Below are positions 25,851-34,030 of a stretch of DNA of 64,000 bases, in pieces. The notes below the pieces were generated by a model that was not told the DNA's origin, ran no database searches, and saw only the letters and a program-made list of their open reading frames with translations. The stretch covers positions 5,099 to 69,098 of the forward strand of contig JBKDUF010000047.1 in assembly GCA_046339595.1 (NCBI GenBank). The letters run 5' to 3'. The translations under genes and the position numbers were made by a program. Origin of the DNA: Ga0077527 sp021300125. Lineage in GTDB: Bacteria > Pseudomonadota > Gammaproteobacteria > Burkholderiales > SG8-41. The first letter of the stretch is position 1; every line of letters begins with the position of its first letter.

Positions 25851-26192
25851 CTATTCTGCGATGACGTCGCGCAGCCATTCGCTGCGCGGCGGCCGCCCGG
25901 TAATCAGCACGGCGTCGAAACGGCAGGGCGGCACCGTTCCCAGTGTTGCCAGATAGTGACGCGCGGTCTTGAGCAGGCGCTCGCGCTTGGCCGCGGTGAT
26001 GCTTGCCGCGGCGCCGCCGTAGGCGTCGCTCGCGCGGCTGCGCACCTCGACAAAGACCAGGGTGTCGCCATCGCGGGCGATGATGTCGATCTCGCCGTGG
26101 CGGCAGCTGTAGTTGCGGGCGACGATCCTGAGCCCGGCGTCGCCGAGCAGCGACACCGCCGTCGCCTCGGCGGCGCTACCGGAGGGGTTCAT
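25851..26192 (-). CDS. yraN: UPF0102 protein YraN (endonuclease-like)
   Basis: 113 residues from ATG 26192. Restriction-endonuclease-like core: EATAVSLLGDAGLRIVARNYSCRHGEIDIIA and VFVEVRSRASDAYGGA (E-x-D and EVR catalytic-type residues). Function not established. The first 17 bases overlap the 3' end of lpoA. An upstream in-frame ATG at 26228 would deepen the overlap and has no ribosome site. Confidence 0.9.
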   Translation of the reverse strand: MNPSGSAAEATAVSLLGDAGLRIVARNYSCRHGEIDIIARDGDTLVFVEVRSRASDAYGGAAASITAAKRERLLKTARHYLATLGTVPPCRFDAVLITGRPPRSEWLRDVIAE

Positions 26193-27276
26193 CGCCGGGG
26201 ATGTCAATGAGCCGCAGTCGGCCGTCATGGTAGCGGGCGGCGCGCAGCCTGCGTTCGATCAGGCCCTGCGTGGTCAGCCGCAGCTCGCCGCTGACGCCAT
26301 CCAGCCGCAGTTCGCGTGGCGCATCCAGCAGCATCTGCGCCACGCGCCAGGCATCAATGCCCAGTGCATACAGCCGTTCGAGTTCGGGTGTGGTCGTGGC
26401 GGGACGCGGGTAGGTCATCACCGCGGGGTGGTCGGGCTCGAGCAGCCAGGGCATGTCGACAAAGGCCACGCCGGCGAGGTCGAAGGCGGCGAGGGGGCTG
26501 CGTTCACCGTCGTTGGCGCTGGCACCGGCATAGGCCGGCAGGTTGCCGAGGTGCGGCCGCGCCAGCCGCGCCTCGTCGAAGTCCAGCGCGAGCAGGGCCA
26601 TGTCCGGCTCAGCCCGCAGCGCAGCCCTCAGGCGTTGCGGGTCGGGTGTTGCCGTTTCGCCAATCACACTGCCGCCCAGACGGGTGAATTCCGCGGTGAA
26701 GGCGGCCTGCAGGCGGCGCTGCAGCGCGCTGCCGTTGCTGACCACCAGTGCGCGGCGCCGGCTTTCGCGCCAGGCCAGCTGCGCCACCTGGCGGCCCTCG
26801 GTTTCGACCTGCAGGCTGAGCATGTAAAAGCGTTCGGGGCTGCGACCGGTCTGGTCCGGGAGGTTGAGCGCAAGCGTCGGCACGTTCACCGGTTCGCCGA
26901 AGGCAATGGCGGTTACCGCGTCGCGCGTGAGCGGGCCGATCACCAGCCTTGCGCCGGCAGCGGCCGCGGCACGGTAGGCGCGCAGCGCATCGGCTACCTC
27001 GCCGGTGAGCGCGTACTCGCGCAGCGGCAGCGCGGACTTGCCGGCAGCTTTTGCTGCGGCGAGGACGCCGTCGCGCACCGCTGATGCGTGGCGCCCGAAG
27101 ATTTTTGATTGTGTCGGAAGCAGCAGTGCGACATGCGGCGTGGCGTTTGCGGCCGCGGCCGGAGCGCCTTCGCTGGCCAAGGCCGCGCACGCTCCGTATA
27201 GTGGCGCCAGCACGACGAACCGGATTGCCGCGGCCAGCAGGCCGCGGCGCAAACCGGGGTGGATGTGCGTGTTCAT
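26176..27276 (-). CDS. lpoA: Penicillin-binding-protein activator LpoA/LppC, C-terminal-domain type
   Basis: 366 residues from ATG 27276. Hydrophobic export signal about 10-35 (RRGLLAAAIRFVVLAPLYGACAALA) whose Cys in YGACA may be lipidated, then a periplasmic-binding-protein-like fold: VALLLPTQSKIFGRHASAVRDGV, ARLVIGPLTRDAV and VAFVDMPWLLEPDHPAVM. Enterobacterial LpoA has an extra N-terminal helical repeat domain that is absent here, as is common outside the gammaproteobacteria. Divergent from rsmI; the two start codons are 15 bases apart. Confidence 0.85.
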   Translation of the reverse strand: MNTHIHPGLRRGLLAAAIRFVVLAPLYGACAALASEGAPAAAANATPHVALLLPTQSKIFGRHASAVRDGVLAAAKAAGKSALPLREYALTGEVADALRAYRAAAAAGARLVIGPLTRDAVTAIAFGEPVNVPTLALNLPDQTGRSPERFYMLSLQVETEGRQVAQLAWRESRRRALVVSNGSALQRRLQAAFTAEFTRLGGSVIGETATPDPQRLRAALRAEPDMALLALDFDEARLARPHLGNLPAYAGASANDGERSPLAAFDLAGVAFVDMPWLLEPDHPAVMTYPRPATTTPELERLYALGIDAWRVAQMLLDAPRELRLDGVSGELRLTTQGLIERRLRAARYHDGRLRLIDIPGDEPLR

Positions 27277-27291
27277 TCGGAGTGATCGCAG

Positions 27292-28182
27292 GTGGCCGGT
27301 CAAAGTGCAGCGCAGAGGGACGGGGTGGATGCGGCGGCAGGCGTGCCGGCATTATATGTAGTGGCGACGCCGATCGGTAACCTTGGCGACATCACGGTAC
27401 GTGCTCTGCAGGTGCTGCGCCGCGTTGCCGTCATCGCGGCCGAGGATACACGCGTGACGCGCAGGCTGCTCGACCGCCACGGTATTGCAACCCCGCTGAT
27501 CGCGGCGCATGAGCACAACGAGCGCGGCGCGGCCCGTCGTATCGTCGAGCGCCTTGATGCCGGCGATTCGGTGGCGCTGGTGAGCGATGCCGGAACGCCT
27601 GGCATTGCCGATCCCGGGGCGCTGGTGGTTGCGGCCGCGCGCGCTGCTGGACACGCGGTGGTGCCGCTTCCCGGACCCTGCGCGGCTGCTGCGGCGATGT
27701 CGGCGAGCGGGCTGGAGGACGGCCGTTTCCTGTTTTGCGGTTTCCTGCCTTCCCGCGGTGGTGAGCGCCGGGCCATGCTCGGGCCTCTGGCCGCGGAAAC
27801 TGCGGCGCTGGTGTTTTACGAGGCGCCGCACCGCATAGCCGAATGCGTCGAGGATCTGCGCGCGGTGTTCGGCAACGACCGTGGCGTGCTCATCGCGCGC
27901 GAGCTGACCAAGCTGCACGAAACAATACACCGCTGCAGCCTTGGCGAGGCCGGGCCCTGGCTTGCTGCGGATGACAATCGCCGCCGCGGCGAGTTCGTTC
28001 TGGTGGTGGACGGCGCCCCCGCCGGACCCGGCGGCGATGATGGCGCTGCCGAACGCACGCTGCGCGTCCTGCTCGCGGAGCTGCCGCTGAAGCAGGCGGT
28101 GGCGATTGCGGCAAAACTCACCGGCGCGGCCCGCAACGGCCTCTACCAGCGCGCGCTGGCGATCAAGGAGGGTGCGGCGTGA
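27292..28182 (+). CDS. rsmI: 16S rRNA 2'-O-ribose C1402 methyltransferase RsmI
   Basis: Methylates C1402 in the decoding centre of 16S rRNA with S-adenosylmethionine. 296 residues. Tetrapyrrole-methylase fold: YVVATPIGNLGDITVRAL at the N-terminus, AAEDTRVTRRLLDRHGI, VALVSDAGTPGIADPG (SAM loop) and FYEAPHRIAECVEDL. The start is GTG 27292 with GGAG nine bases upstream; another GTG 36 bases on is possible. Confidence 0.94.
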   Translation: MAGQSAAQRDGVDAAAGVPALYVVATPIGNLGDITVRALQVLRRVAVIAAEDTRVTRRLLDRHGIATPLIAAHEHNERGAARRIVERLDAGDSVALVSDAGTPGIADPGALVVAAARAAGHAVVPLPGPCAAAAAMSASGLEDGRFLFCGFLPSRGGERRAMLGPLAAETAALVFYEAPHRIAECVEDLRAVFGNDRGVLIARELTKLHETIHRCSLGEAGPWLAADDNRRRGEFVLVVDGAPAGPGGDDGAAERTLRVLLAELPLKQAVAIAAKLTGAARNGLYQRALAIKEGAA

Positions 28183-28256
28183 TGCCGCAGGCCCGAATAA
28201 TTTACGCTACGGTCCGCAGCGTTTAACATGCCGTCACACCCTCACTGAATCCGCCA

Positions 28257-29294
28257 ATGACCTCGATCACCATCACCCGACCCGATGACTGGCACCTGCA
28301 TCTGCGCGACGGCGCGGCGATGCGCGACGTGCTGCCGCATACCGCCGCGCGCTTTGCCCGCGCGATCGTGATGCCCAACCTGAGGCCGCCGGTGACCACC
28401 ACGGCCCTGGCTCTGGCTTACCGCGAGCGCATCCTTGCCGCCCTGCCTGCAGGCAGCCGCTTCGAGCCGCTGATGACGCTCTATCTGACCGACAACACCC
28501 GTCCCGGGGAAATCGCGGCGGCGAAGTCGAGCGGGGTGGTACACGCGGTCAAGTATTACCCTGCCGGCGCCACCACCAATTCCGACTCCGGCGTGACGTC
28601 GATCAAGAAGTGCTACGGTGTGCTCGAGAAGATGGCCGAAGTCGGCATGCCGCTGCTGCTGCACGGCGAAGTCACCGACAACGAGGTCGATGTCTATGAC
28701 CGCGAACGCGTATTCATAGAGCGTACGCTGGTGTCCCTGGTGGAGCGCTTTCCGCGGCTGCGTGTCGTGCTCGAGCACATCACCACTCGCGAAGCTGCCG
28801 AGTTTGTCAGGGCGGCGCCGCCCCGCGTCGCGGCGACCATCACCGCGCATCACCTGATGATGAGCCGCAACGCGATGTTTGCCGGCGGCGTGCGCCCCCA
28901 CCTGTACTGCCTGCCCATCCTCAAGCGCGAGACCCATCGCGAGGCGCTGGTTGCCGCGGCGGTCAGCGGCAACCCCAAGTTCTTTCTCGGCACCGACAGC
29001 GCGCCGCACGCGCGGCACACCAAGGAAAACGACTGCGGCTGCGCCGGCATGTATACCGCGCACGCCGGCATCGAGCTTTATGCCGAGGTCTTTGCCGCCG
29101 CTGGCGCGCTGGACAGGCTGGAGGGTTTTGCCAGCCATTTCGGCCCCGATTTCTACGGCCTGCCGCGCAACACCGACCGCATCGTGCTAAGCGACCAGGC
29201 CTGGAACGTGCCGGCAAGCCTGCCCTTCGGTGCTGATACCCTGGTGCCGCTGCGTGCCGGCGGCGCCATCGGCTGGAGCTTTACCGCAGCGTGA
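28257..29294 (+). CDS. pyrC: Dihydroorotase, type II (homodimeric)
   Basis: Cyclises N-carbamoyl-aspartate to dihydroorotate in pyrimidine synthesis. 345 residues, complete. Binuclear zinc site visible: DDWHLHLRD (two His), VHAVKYYPAG (Lys that is carbamylated), LLLHGEV and LEHITT (His), and the catalytic Asp in LGTDSAPH. The 74-base gap after rsmI could hold its promoter. It ends in a GTGA overlap with the ChaC-like gene. Confidence 0.96.
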   Translation: MTSITITRPDDWHLHLRDGAAMRDVLPHTAARFARAIVMPNLRPPVTTTALALAYRERILAALPAGSRFEPLMTLYLTDNTRPGEIAAAKSSGVVHAVKYYPAGATTNSDSGVTSIKKCYGVLEKMAEVGMPLLLHGEVTDNEVDVYDRERVFIERTLVSLVERFPRLRVVLEHITTREAAEFVRAAPPRVAATITAHHLMMSRNAMFAGGVRPHLYCLPILKRETHREALVAAAVSGNPKFFLGTDSAPHARHTKENDCGCAGMYTAHAGIELYAEVFAAAGALDRLEGFASHFGPDFYGLPRNTDRIVLSDQAWNVPASLPFGADTLVPLRAGGAIGWSFTAA

Positions 29295-30019
29295 ATCGAG
29301 GCAACGACGTGCGTGCCGCCGCTGCCGCCGGTGTCGTGCATTACAACAGCCTTGACTGGCCGCGCGGCGACGCATGGATTTTCACCTACGGCTCCCTGAT
29401 GTGGGATCCCGGGTTCAGACACAGTGCCGCCGAACCGGCCCTGCTGCGCGGCTATCACCGCAGCTTCTGCATCGACTCGAACCGCTATCGCGGCACGGTC
29501 GAAGCGCCAGGTCTGGTGCTGGGACTCGATCCGGGCGGCGCCTGCCGGGGCATTGCTTATTGCATCGCTGCCGCCGACCGCAGCGAGGCGCTGGAAGCGC
29601 TGTGGCAGCGCGAGTTGCGCCGCGGCGTGTATTGGCCGCGGCTGCTGCCGGTCACCACGCCGCGCCGCCGCCGCATCGCGCTCGCCTTTGTCGCCAACCG
29701 CGGCCATGAAGGTTACGCCGGGCGTCTGGCGATGGAAGTCGCGGCAAAGCGCATCGCAGCCTGTTGCGGCGAGCGTGGCCCCAATATCGATTACCTGGTG
29801 AACACCCTGCGCCACCTGGAAGCGCTGGGCGTGCAGGACCATCACTTGCTGCGCCTGATGGCGCGTGTGCGCGAATGCGCCAACCCGGGATCGGAAGGGG
29901 CGCGTGATAGACTCGCCAATGAAGCTGGCCAGGCAGCCGCTGCCGGCGGACCAAAGCGGGCGGGATCAATCGTCCGTACCCCAGGCAGAGGAAAGTCCGG
30001 GCTCCACAGGGAAGGGTGA
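29291..30019 (+). CDS. ChaC-like gamma-glutamylcyclotransferase; frame runs into rnpB
   Basis: Predicted glutathione-specific gamma-glutamylcyclotransferase releasing 5-oxoproline. FTYGSLMWDPGF (residues about 32-43) is the substrate-binding YGSL loop, SNRYRGTVEAPGLVLGL follows, and the Glu in WQRELRRGVYWPR is the likely catalytic acid. The domain ends near residue 200 (HHLLRLMARVRE). The frame stays open for a further 30 or so codons over the first 99 bases of the RNase P RNA gene and stops at 30019. Either the protein carries an extra tail, or transcription and processing of rnpB leave it without its natural stop. GTG 29291 overlaps the pyrC stop. Confidence 0.82.
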   Translation: MNRGNDVRAAAAAGVVHYNSLDWPRGDAWIFTYGSLMWDPGFRHSAAEPALLRGYHRSFCIDSNRYRGTVEAPGLVLGLDPGGACRGIAYCIAAADRSEALEALWQRELRRGVYWPRLLPVTTPRRRRIALAFVANRGHEGYAGRLAMEVAAKRIAACCGERGPNIDYLVNTLRHLEALGVQDHHLLRLMARVRECANPGSEGARDRLANEAGQAAAAGGPKRAGSIVRTPGRGKSGLHREG

Positions 30020-30302
30020 CGGGTAACGCCCGTCCGCCGCGAGGCGAGGAACAGGGCCACAGAGAACGAACCGCCGATGGCCGGGGGCAACCCCGGATCA
30101 GGTAAGGGTGAAAAGGTGCGGTAAGAGCGCACCGCGCGCGTGGCAACACGGGCGGCACGGTAACCTCCACCCGGAGCAACACCGAATAGGCAAGCGTTGA
30201 CGCGTCCCGCCGAGCTTGCGGGTAGGTGGCTTGAGCCGCGCAGCGATGCGCGGCCCAGAGGAATGGCTGCCCACGACAGAACCCGGCTTATCGGCCAGCT
30301 TC
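29921..30302 (+). ncRNA. rnpB: RNase P RNA, bacterial type A
   Basis: Catalytic RNA of RNase P, which trims tRNA 5' ends. The 5' end GAAGCTGGCC (29921-29930) pairs with GGCCAGCTTC (30293-30302) as helix P1, fixing the ends. Conserved core elements are present in order: GAGGAAAGTCCGGGCTCC (about 29989), ACAGGGCCACAGAGAACG, GGTAAGGGTGAAAAGGTGCGG, AGAGCGCACCG, and near the 3' end GGAATGGCTGCCC then ACAGAACCCGGCTTATCGG. Length about 382, normal for type A. The 5' end overlaps the ChaC-like reading frame; a possible -10 (GATAGACT, 29905-29912) lies inside that frame. Confidence 0.95.
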
Positions 30303-30533
30303 ACCCCTTTCCGGGCCAGCCCGTGATTGCGGAATCCCGCCCGGGTCGGGCGGTGGCGACGCCGCCCCGCCTAATTGCCTGATTTTTAAGCACAATTATT
30401 TAATGCGCTACTTTCAGTACGCGCAATATCCTATTGTTTTTTATGGTTTATTTTGTCAAGAAAATTGATGGTTTGCGGCCTCAACAAGCACACGTAAGTC
30501 TTTGTCGCGTAACAGGAAATCCGAAAAACGCGC
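30303..30533. other. rnpB-to-mraZ spacer, no gene
   Basis: No supported gene. A GC hairpin CCGCCCG-GGT-CGGGCGG (about 30336-30352) lies 34 bases after rnpB and could aid 3' processing or termination, but it lacks a direct T-run; a T5 occurs later, near 30383. The rest is AT-rich, including the repeat-like patch at 30431. Confidence 0.5.
30431..30470. repeat. AT-rich element h upstream of the dcw promoter
   Basis: TATTGTTTTTTATGG followed by TTTATTTTGTC and AAAATTGATGG. It aligns loosely with the TATTGATTTTATTGG of element b and with the patches at 1291 and 9441, but has no exact core copy, so membership is tentative. It lies about 65 bases before the -35 of the mraZ promoter. Confidence 0.4.
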
Positions 30534-30562
30534 TTGACCGACACAGCCCGCTTATTTATAGT
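30534..30562 (+). promoter_or_regulatory. Pmra: sigma-70 promoter of the dcw cluster
   Basis: -35 TTGACC (30534-30539), a 17-base spacer and -10 TATAGT (30557-30562); start predicted near 30569. It is the only strong promoter found before the sixteen-gene run of cell-wall and division genes. Confidence 0.75.
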
Positions 30563-30590
30563 GGGATGAAGTGGTAAAAAGTGGGAGAAA
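30561..30590 (+). promoter_or_regulatory. MraZ boxes: three direct repeats with 10-base period
   Basis: GTGGGATGAA, GTGGTAAAAA and GTGGGAGAAA follow one another exactly every 10 bases. MraZ is known to bind TGGGN direct repeats spaced 10 bases in front of its own gene. Here the boxes start at the -10 and cover the transcription start, so MraZ binding should repress the cluster. The middle box is a variant (GTGGT). Confidence 0.85.
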
Positions 30591-30640
30591 TGGCTGCGGA
30601 AGGGTCCGCAGGCCTTCTGCCACGGGCCGGGGGGAGGCAC

Positions 30641-31087
30641 GTGTTTCGCGGGGTCGCACAACTCAATCTCGACAGCAAGGGCAGGCTGGCCGTTCCGGCA
30701 CGCCACCGCGATGTGCTGCTCGAACGCTGTGCAGGTCATCTGGTGATCACCGCCGATGCCGACCGCTGCCTGCTCATCTATCCGCTGCCCGACTGGGAGC
30801 TGATCCAGCAAAAACTTGAAGGCCTGTCCAACCTCGACCCGCGCGTGCGCGAGCTGCAGCGACGGTTGATCGGTTTCGCGGTGGATGTGGACATGGACGG
30901 AGCCGGCCGCGTGCTGATCACACCCGAGCTGCGCCGTTACGCGCAGCTTGAAAAGAGCGTGGTGCTGGTCGGGCAAGGCAAGAAATTCGAGTTGTGGAAC
31001 GAGGAGCGCTGGGCGCAGCTGATCGACAACGCCGGCGGATTTGCCGCGGGCGGACTGCCGGCGGAGCTGGAGGACTTCTCCTTGTGA
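30641..31087 (+). CDS. mraZ: Transcriptional regulator MraZ
   Basis: AbrB-like ring-forming DNA-binding protein that represses the dcw promoter. 148 residues from GTG 30641, preceded by GGGGGGAGG; the open frame upstream lacks homology. Two SpoVT/AbrB half-repeats are visible: FRGVAQLNLDSKGRLAVPARHRD (residues 2-24) and VDVDMDGAGRVLITPELRRYA (about 84-104), each with the DxxGR motif. The stop overlaps rsmH as GTGA. Confidence 0.95.
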   Translation: MFRGVAQLNLDSKGRLAVPARHRDVLLERCAGHLVITADADRCLLIYPLPDWELIQQKLEGLSNLDPRVRELQRRLIGFAVDVDMDGAGRVLITPELRRYAQLEKSVVLVGQGKKFELWNEERWAQLIDNAGGFAAGGLPAELEDFSL

Positions 31088-32019
31088 CCGGCGTTCATGC
31101 CGCGGTGATGGCGGAAGAGGCCGTCGCGGCATTGAAGGTGCGCGGTGACGGCGTGTATGTCGATGCAACGTTCGGGCGCGGCGGCCACAGCCGCCTGATC
31201 CTGGCGCGGCTGGGCGCGACGGGCAGGCTTATCGCGATGGACCGCGATCCGGAGGCCGTGGCTGCGGCGCAGGCGATTGACGATCCGCGTTTCAGCATCG
31301 CCCGTGCGCCGTTCAGCCGCATCTGCGAAGTGCTGCGGCAGTCGGCCGTGGCTGCGGTGGACGGTGTGCTGCTGGATCTGGGTGTGTCCTCGCCCCAGAT
31401 CGATGAAGCGCGCCGAGGCTTCAGTTTCCGCGGCGATGGACCGCTCGACATGCGGATGGATCCGCAGCACGGCCTGAGTGCCGCGCAATGGCTGCAGACG
31501 GCGACGGAAGCGCAGATCAGGGAGGTGATCAGGGACTATGGTGAAGAACGGTTTGCTAAACAGATTGCAGCAGCGATTGTTGCAGCTCGGGCGCGGGGGC
31601 CTGTTGACACCACACGAAAACTTGCCGCGCTCGTGGCAGAAGCCGTTCCCGCGCGCGAGCCACGCCAGGATCCGGCGACGCGCACGTTTCAGGCTCTACG
31701 GATTCACCTCAATCAGGAGCTCGAGGAGCTATCGCTAGTGCTGCCGCAGTGCGTTGCCCTGCTGCGCGCGGGCGGAAGGCTCGTCGTGATCAGCTTCCAC
31801 TCCCTTGAGGACCGCATCGTGAAAAGATTCATGCGCGCGCAGTCCACGGCTGACGCGTTGCCGGAGCGCCTGCCGGTGCGTGCGGCCGAGCTGCCGCAGC
31901 CGCCGCTGCGCCTCGTGGGCCGCGCGCAGCGCGCCACCGCGGACGAGGTGGCGCGCAATCCCCGCGCGCGCAGCGCGGTGCTGCGCGTGGCCGAGCGCAC
32001 GGAGGCGCCGGCACGATGA
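31084..32019 (+). CDS. rsmH: 16S rRNA N4-methylcytosine C1402 methyltransferase RsmH
   Basis: Methylates the N4 of C1402, the same nucleotide modified by RsmI encoded at 27292. 311 residues from GTG 31084 inside the mraZ stop. SAM motif YVDATFGRGGHSRLIL, then LLDLGVSSPQIDEARRGFSF and the catalytic-region GGRLVVISFHSLEDRIVKRF. Complete. Ends with ATGA overlapping ftsL. Confidence 0.96.
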   Translation: MTGVHAAVMAEEAVAALKVRGDGVYVDATFGRGGHSRLILARLGATGRLIAMDRDPEAVAAAQAIDDPRFSIARAPFSRICEVLRQSAVAAVDGVLLDLGVSSPQIDEARRGFSFRGDGPLDMRMDPQHGLSAAQWLQTATEAQIREVIRDYGEERFAKQIAAAIVAARARGPVDTTRKLAALVAEAVPAREPRQDPATRTFQALRIHLNQELEELSLVLPQCVALLRAGGRLVVISFHSLEDRIVKRFMRAQSTADALPERLPVRAAELPQPPLRLVGRAQRATADEVARNPRARSAVLRVAERTEAPAR

Positions 32020-32300
32020 GCCTGCGCATCACGCTGCTGTTGCTGGCTGCGCTCATCGCATGCGCGATGGTGGCGGTCACTACGCAGCACAAGGCACGCA
32101 AGCTCTTCGTCGAACTGGAGCGCGAGCGGGCCAAGGCCAAGCAGCTGGAGGTGGAATGGGGCCAGCTCCAGCTCGAGCAGGGCACCTGGGCGACTCACGC
32201 CCGGGTAGAACGCATCGCCACGCGTGAACTCAACATGAAGCTGCCGGTCGCGACCCGCATCGAAGTGGTTGCCCCCGTCGCCCCGGGAGCCCGCCCATGA
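32016..32300 (+). CDS. ftsL: Cell division protein FtsL
   Basis: 94-residue bitopic protein: hydrophobic segment about 5-23 (ITLLLLAALIACAMVAVTT) followed by a periplasmic coiled coil (KLFVELERERAKAKQLEVEWGQLQLEQ). Forms a complex with FtsB and FtsQ that activates FtsWI. Identified by size, topology and position between rsmH and ftsI; overlaps both genes by four bases. Confidence 0.93.
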   Translation: MSLRITLLLLAALIACAMVAVTTQHKARKLFVELERERAKAKQLEVEWGQLQLEQGTWATHARVERIATRELNMKLPVATRIEVVAPVAPGARP

Positions 32301-34030
32301 GACCCTCGATTGCCCGCGCCGCCACGCCGGAGTTGCCGCGCTGGCGCGCGCGCCTGGTTCTGTTCGGCGTTGCGGCCGCTTTCGTTGTCCTCGCTGGCCG
32401 CGCACTTTGGCTGCAGGCCCTCAACGACGATTTCCTGCAGCGCAAGGGGGAGTCACGCTATTCGCGGGTGCTCGAGATCGGCGCGAGCCGCGGCATGATT
32501 GTCGACCGCAACAACGAACCGCTGGCGATCTCGACCCCGGTGGAATCGGTGGCGGCGAGACCCGCAGACGTCGAGGCGCAACCCGCAGACCTGCGCCGCC
32601 TCGCGCTCCTGCTGGGCGTCAGCCAGGAGGAATTGCGCGAAAAGCTTGCCGATACCCGGCGTGATCATGTCTACCTCAAGCGCCAGCTGCCGCCGGAACA
32701 GGCCGAGCGGGTGGTGCAGCTCGGAATCCCCGGGGTGTTCCTGCAGCGCGAGCACCGCCGTTACTATCCGGCGGGCGAGGTGATGGCTCACATCGTCGGT
32801 TTCACCAACATCGACAACAAGGGCCAGGAGGCGATCGAGCTCGCCTTCGAGGACCGCCTCGCCGGCAGGCCCGGCAGCCGCCGCGTGATCCGCGACCGGC
32901 TCGGCCGCGTGGTCGAGGACGTGGAGAGCATCCGCGCGCCGCAGAACGGTGAGAAGCTGATACTGTCGATCGACGCACGCATCCAGAATCTGGCTTTCCG
33001 CGAGCTGCGCGATGCGGTCGCCGCCCATCGCGCCAAGGCCGGTGGCATTGTCGTGCTTGACGCGCAGAGCGGTGAAGTGCTGGCCATGGCCAACCTGCCC
33101 ACCTACAACCCCAACAACCGCGGCAAGCTCGACGCGCAGCGCACCCGCAACCGGGTCATCACCGACCTGTTCGAGCCAGGCTCGACCCTGAAGCCCTTCA
33201 CTGCAGCCGCGGCAATCGAGGCCGGCCTGTACCAGGCCGGCACCGTGATCCAGACCGCGCCAGGGCGCATGACGATCGGCAGCCACACCATCAACGATGT
33301 GCATCCCCAGGGTGCGCTGACCGTTGCCCAGGTGATCCAGAAATCCTCCAACGTCGGCACGGCGAAGATGGGGCTGGCGATGCCCTCGGAAACGCTGTGG
33401 GACATGTTCCATCGCACCGGCTTCGGCGCGCCGCCGCGCTCCGGCTTTCCGGGCGAGGTCTCGGGCCGGCTGCGCGCGCACAGCAGCTGGAGACCGATCG
33501 AGCAGGCAACGATGTCCTATGGCTATGGCATCTCGGTATCGCTGATGCAGCTGGCGCGTGCCTATACGGTTTTTTCGTCAGACGGTAAGCTGTATCCGGT
33601 AAGCCTGCTCAGGCGCGACGGCCCTCCCGAGGGCACGCAGGTGATTTCCGCGCAGACGGCACAGGCCGTGCGGCACATGCTGGAGATGGCGGCACAGCCC
33701 GGCGGTACCGCCCCCGGGGCGCAGGTCGCAGGCTATACCGTGGCCGGCAAGACCGGCACCGCACGCAAGCTCGAAGGCAAGGGTTACGCCACCAACCGTT
33801 ACGTTGCCTCATTCGTCGGTTTTGCGCCGGCAACTAGGCCCCGCATCATCATCGCGGTGATGATTGACGAACCCTCCGCCGGACAGCATTACGGCGGTGC
33901 GGTGGCAGCGCCGGTCTTCAGCCTGGTTGCCGCCGGTGCGCTGCGCATGCTTGCGGTGCCGCCGGATGCGCCGGGCCGCACCACGGTTCTGGCGCCTGCC
34001 GACGCGCCGCTGATCAAGGAGGATGTGTGA
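32297..34030 (+). CDS. ftsI: Septal peptidoglycan transpeptidase FtsI (PBP3)
   Basis: 577 residues. One N-terminal membrane helix (about 19-37), the pedestal domain with SRGMIVDRNNEPLA, and the transpeptidase domain with active-site SxxK in EPGSTLKPF (Ser about 296), SxN in QKSSNVG and KTG in AGKTGTARK. Cross-links septal peptidoglycan with FtsW. The start overlaps ftsL and the stop overlaps murE GTG. Confidence 0.97.
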   Translation: MRPSIARAATPELPRWRARLVLFGVAAAFVVLAGRALWLQALNDDFLQRKGESRYSRVLEIGASRGMIVDRNNEPLAISTPVESVAARPADVEAQPADLRRLALLLGVSQEELREKLADTRRDHVYLKRQLPPEQAERVVQLGIPGVFLQREHRRYYPAGEVMAHIVGFTNIDNKGQEAIELAFEDRLAGRPGSRRVIRDRLGRVVEDVESIRAPQNGEKLILSIDARIQNLAFRELRDAVAAHRAKAGGIVVLDAQSGEVLAMANLPTYNPNNRGKLDAQRTRNRVITDLFEPGSTLKPFTAAAAIEAGLYQAGTVIQTAPGRMTIGSHTINDVHPQGALTVAQVIQKSSNVGTAKMGLAMPSETLWDMFHRTGFGAPPRSGFPGEVSGRLRAHSSWRPIEQATMSYGYGISVSLMQLARAYTVFSSDGKLYPVSLLRRDGPPEGTQVISAQTAQAVRHMLEMAAQPGGTAPGAQVAGYTVAGKTGTARKLEGKGYATNRYVASFVGFAPATRPRIIIAVMIDEPSAGQHYGGAVAAPVFSLVAAGALRMLAVPPDAPGRTTVLAPADAPLIKEDV

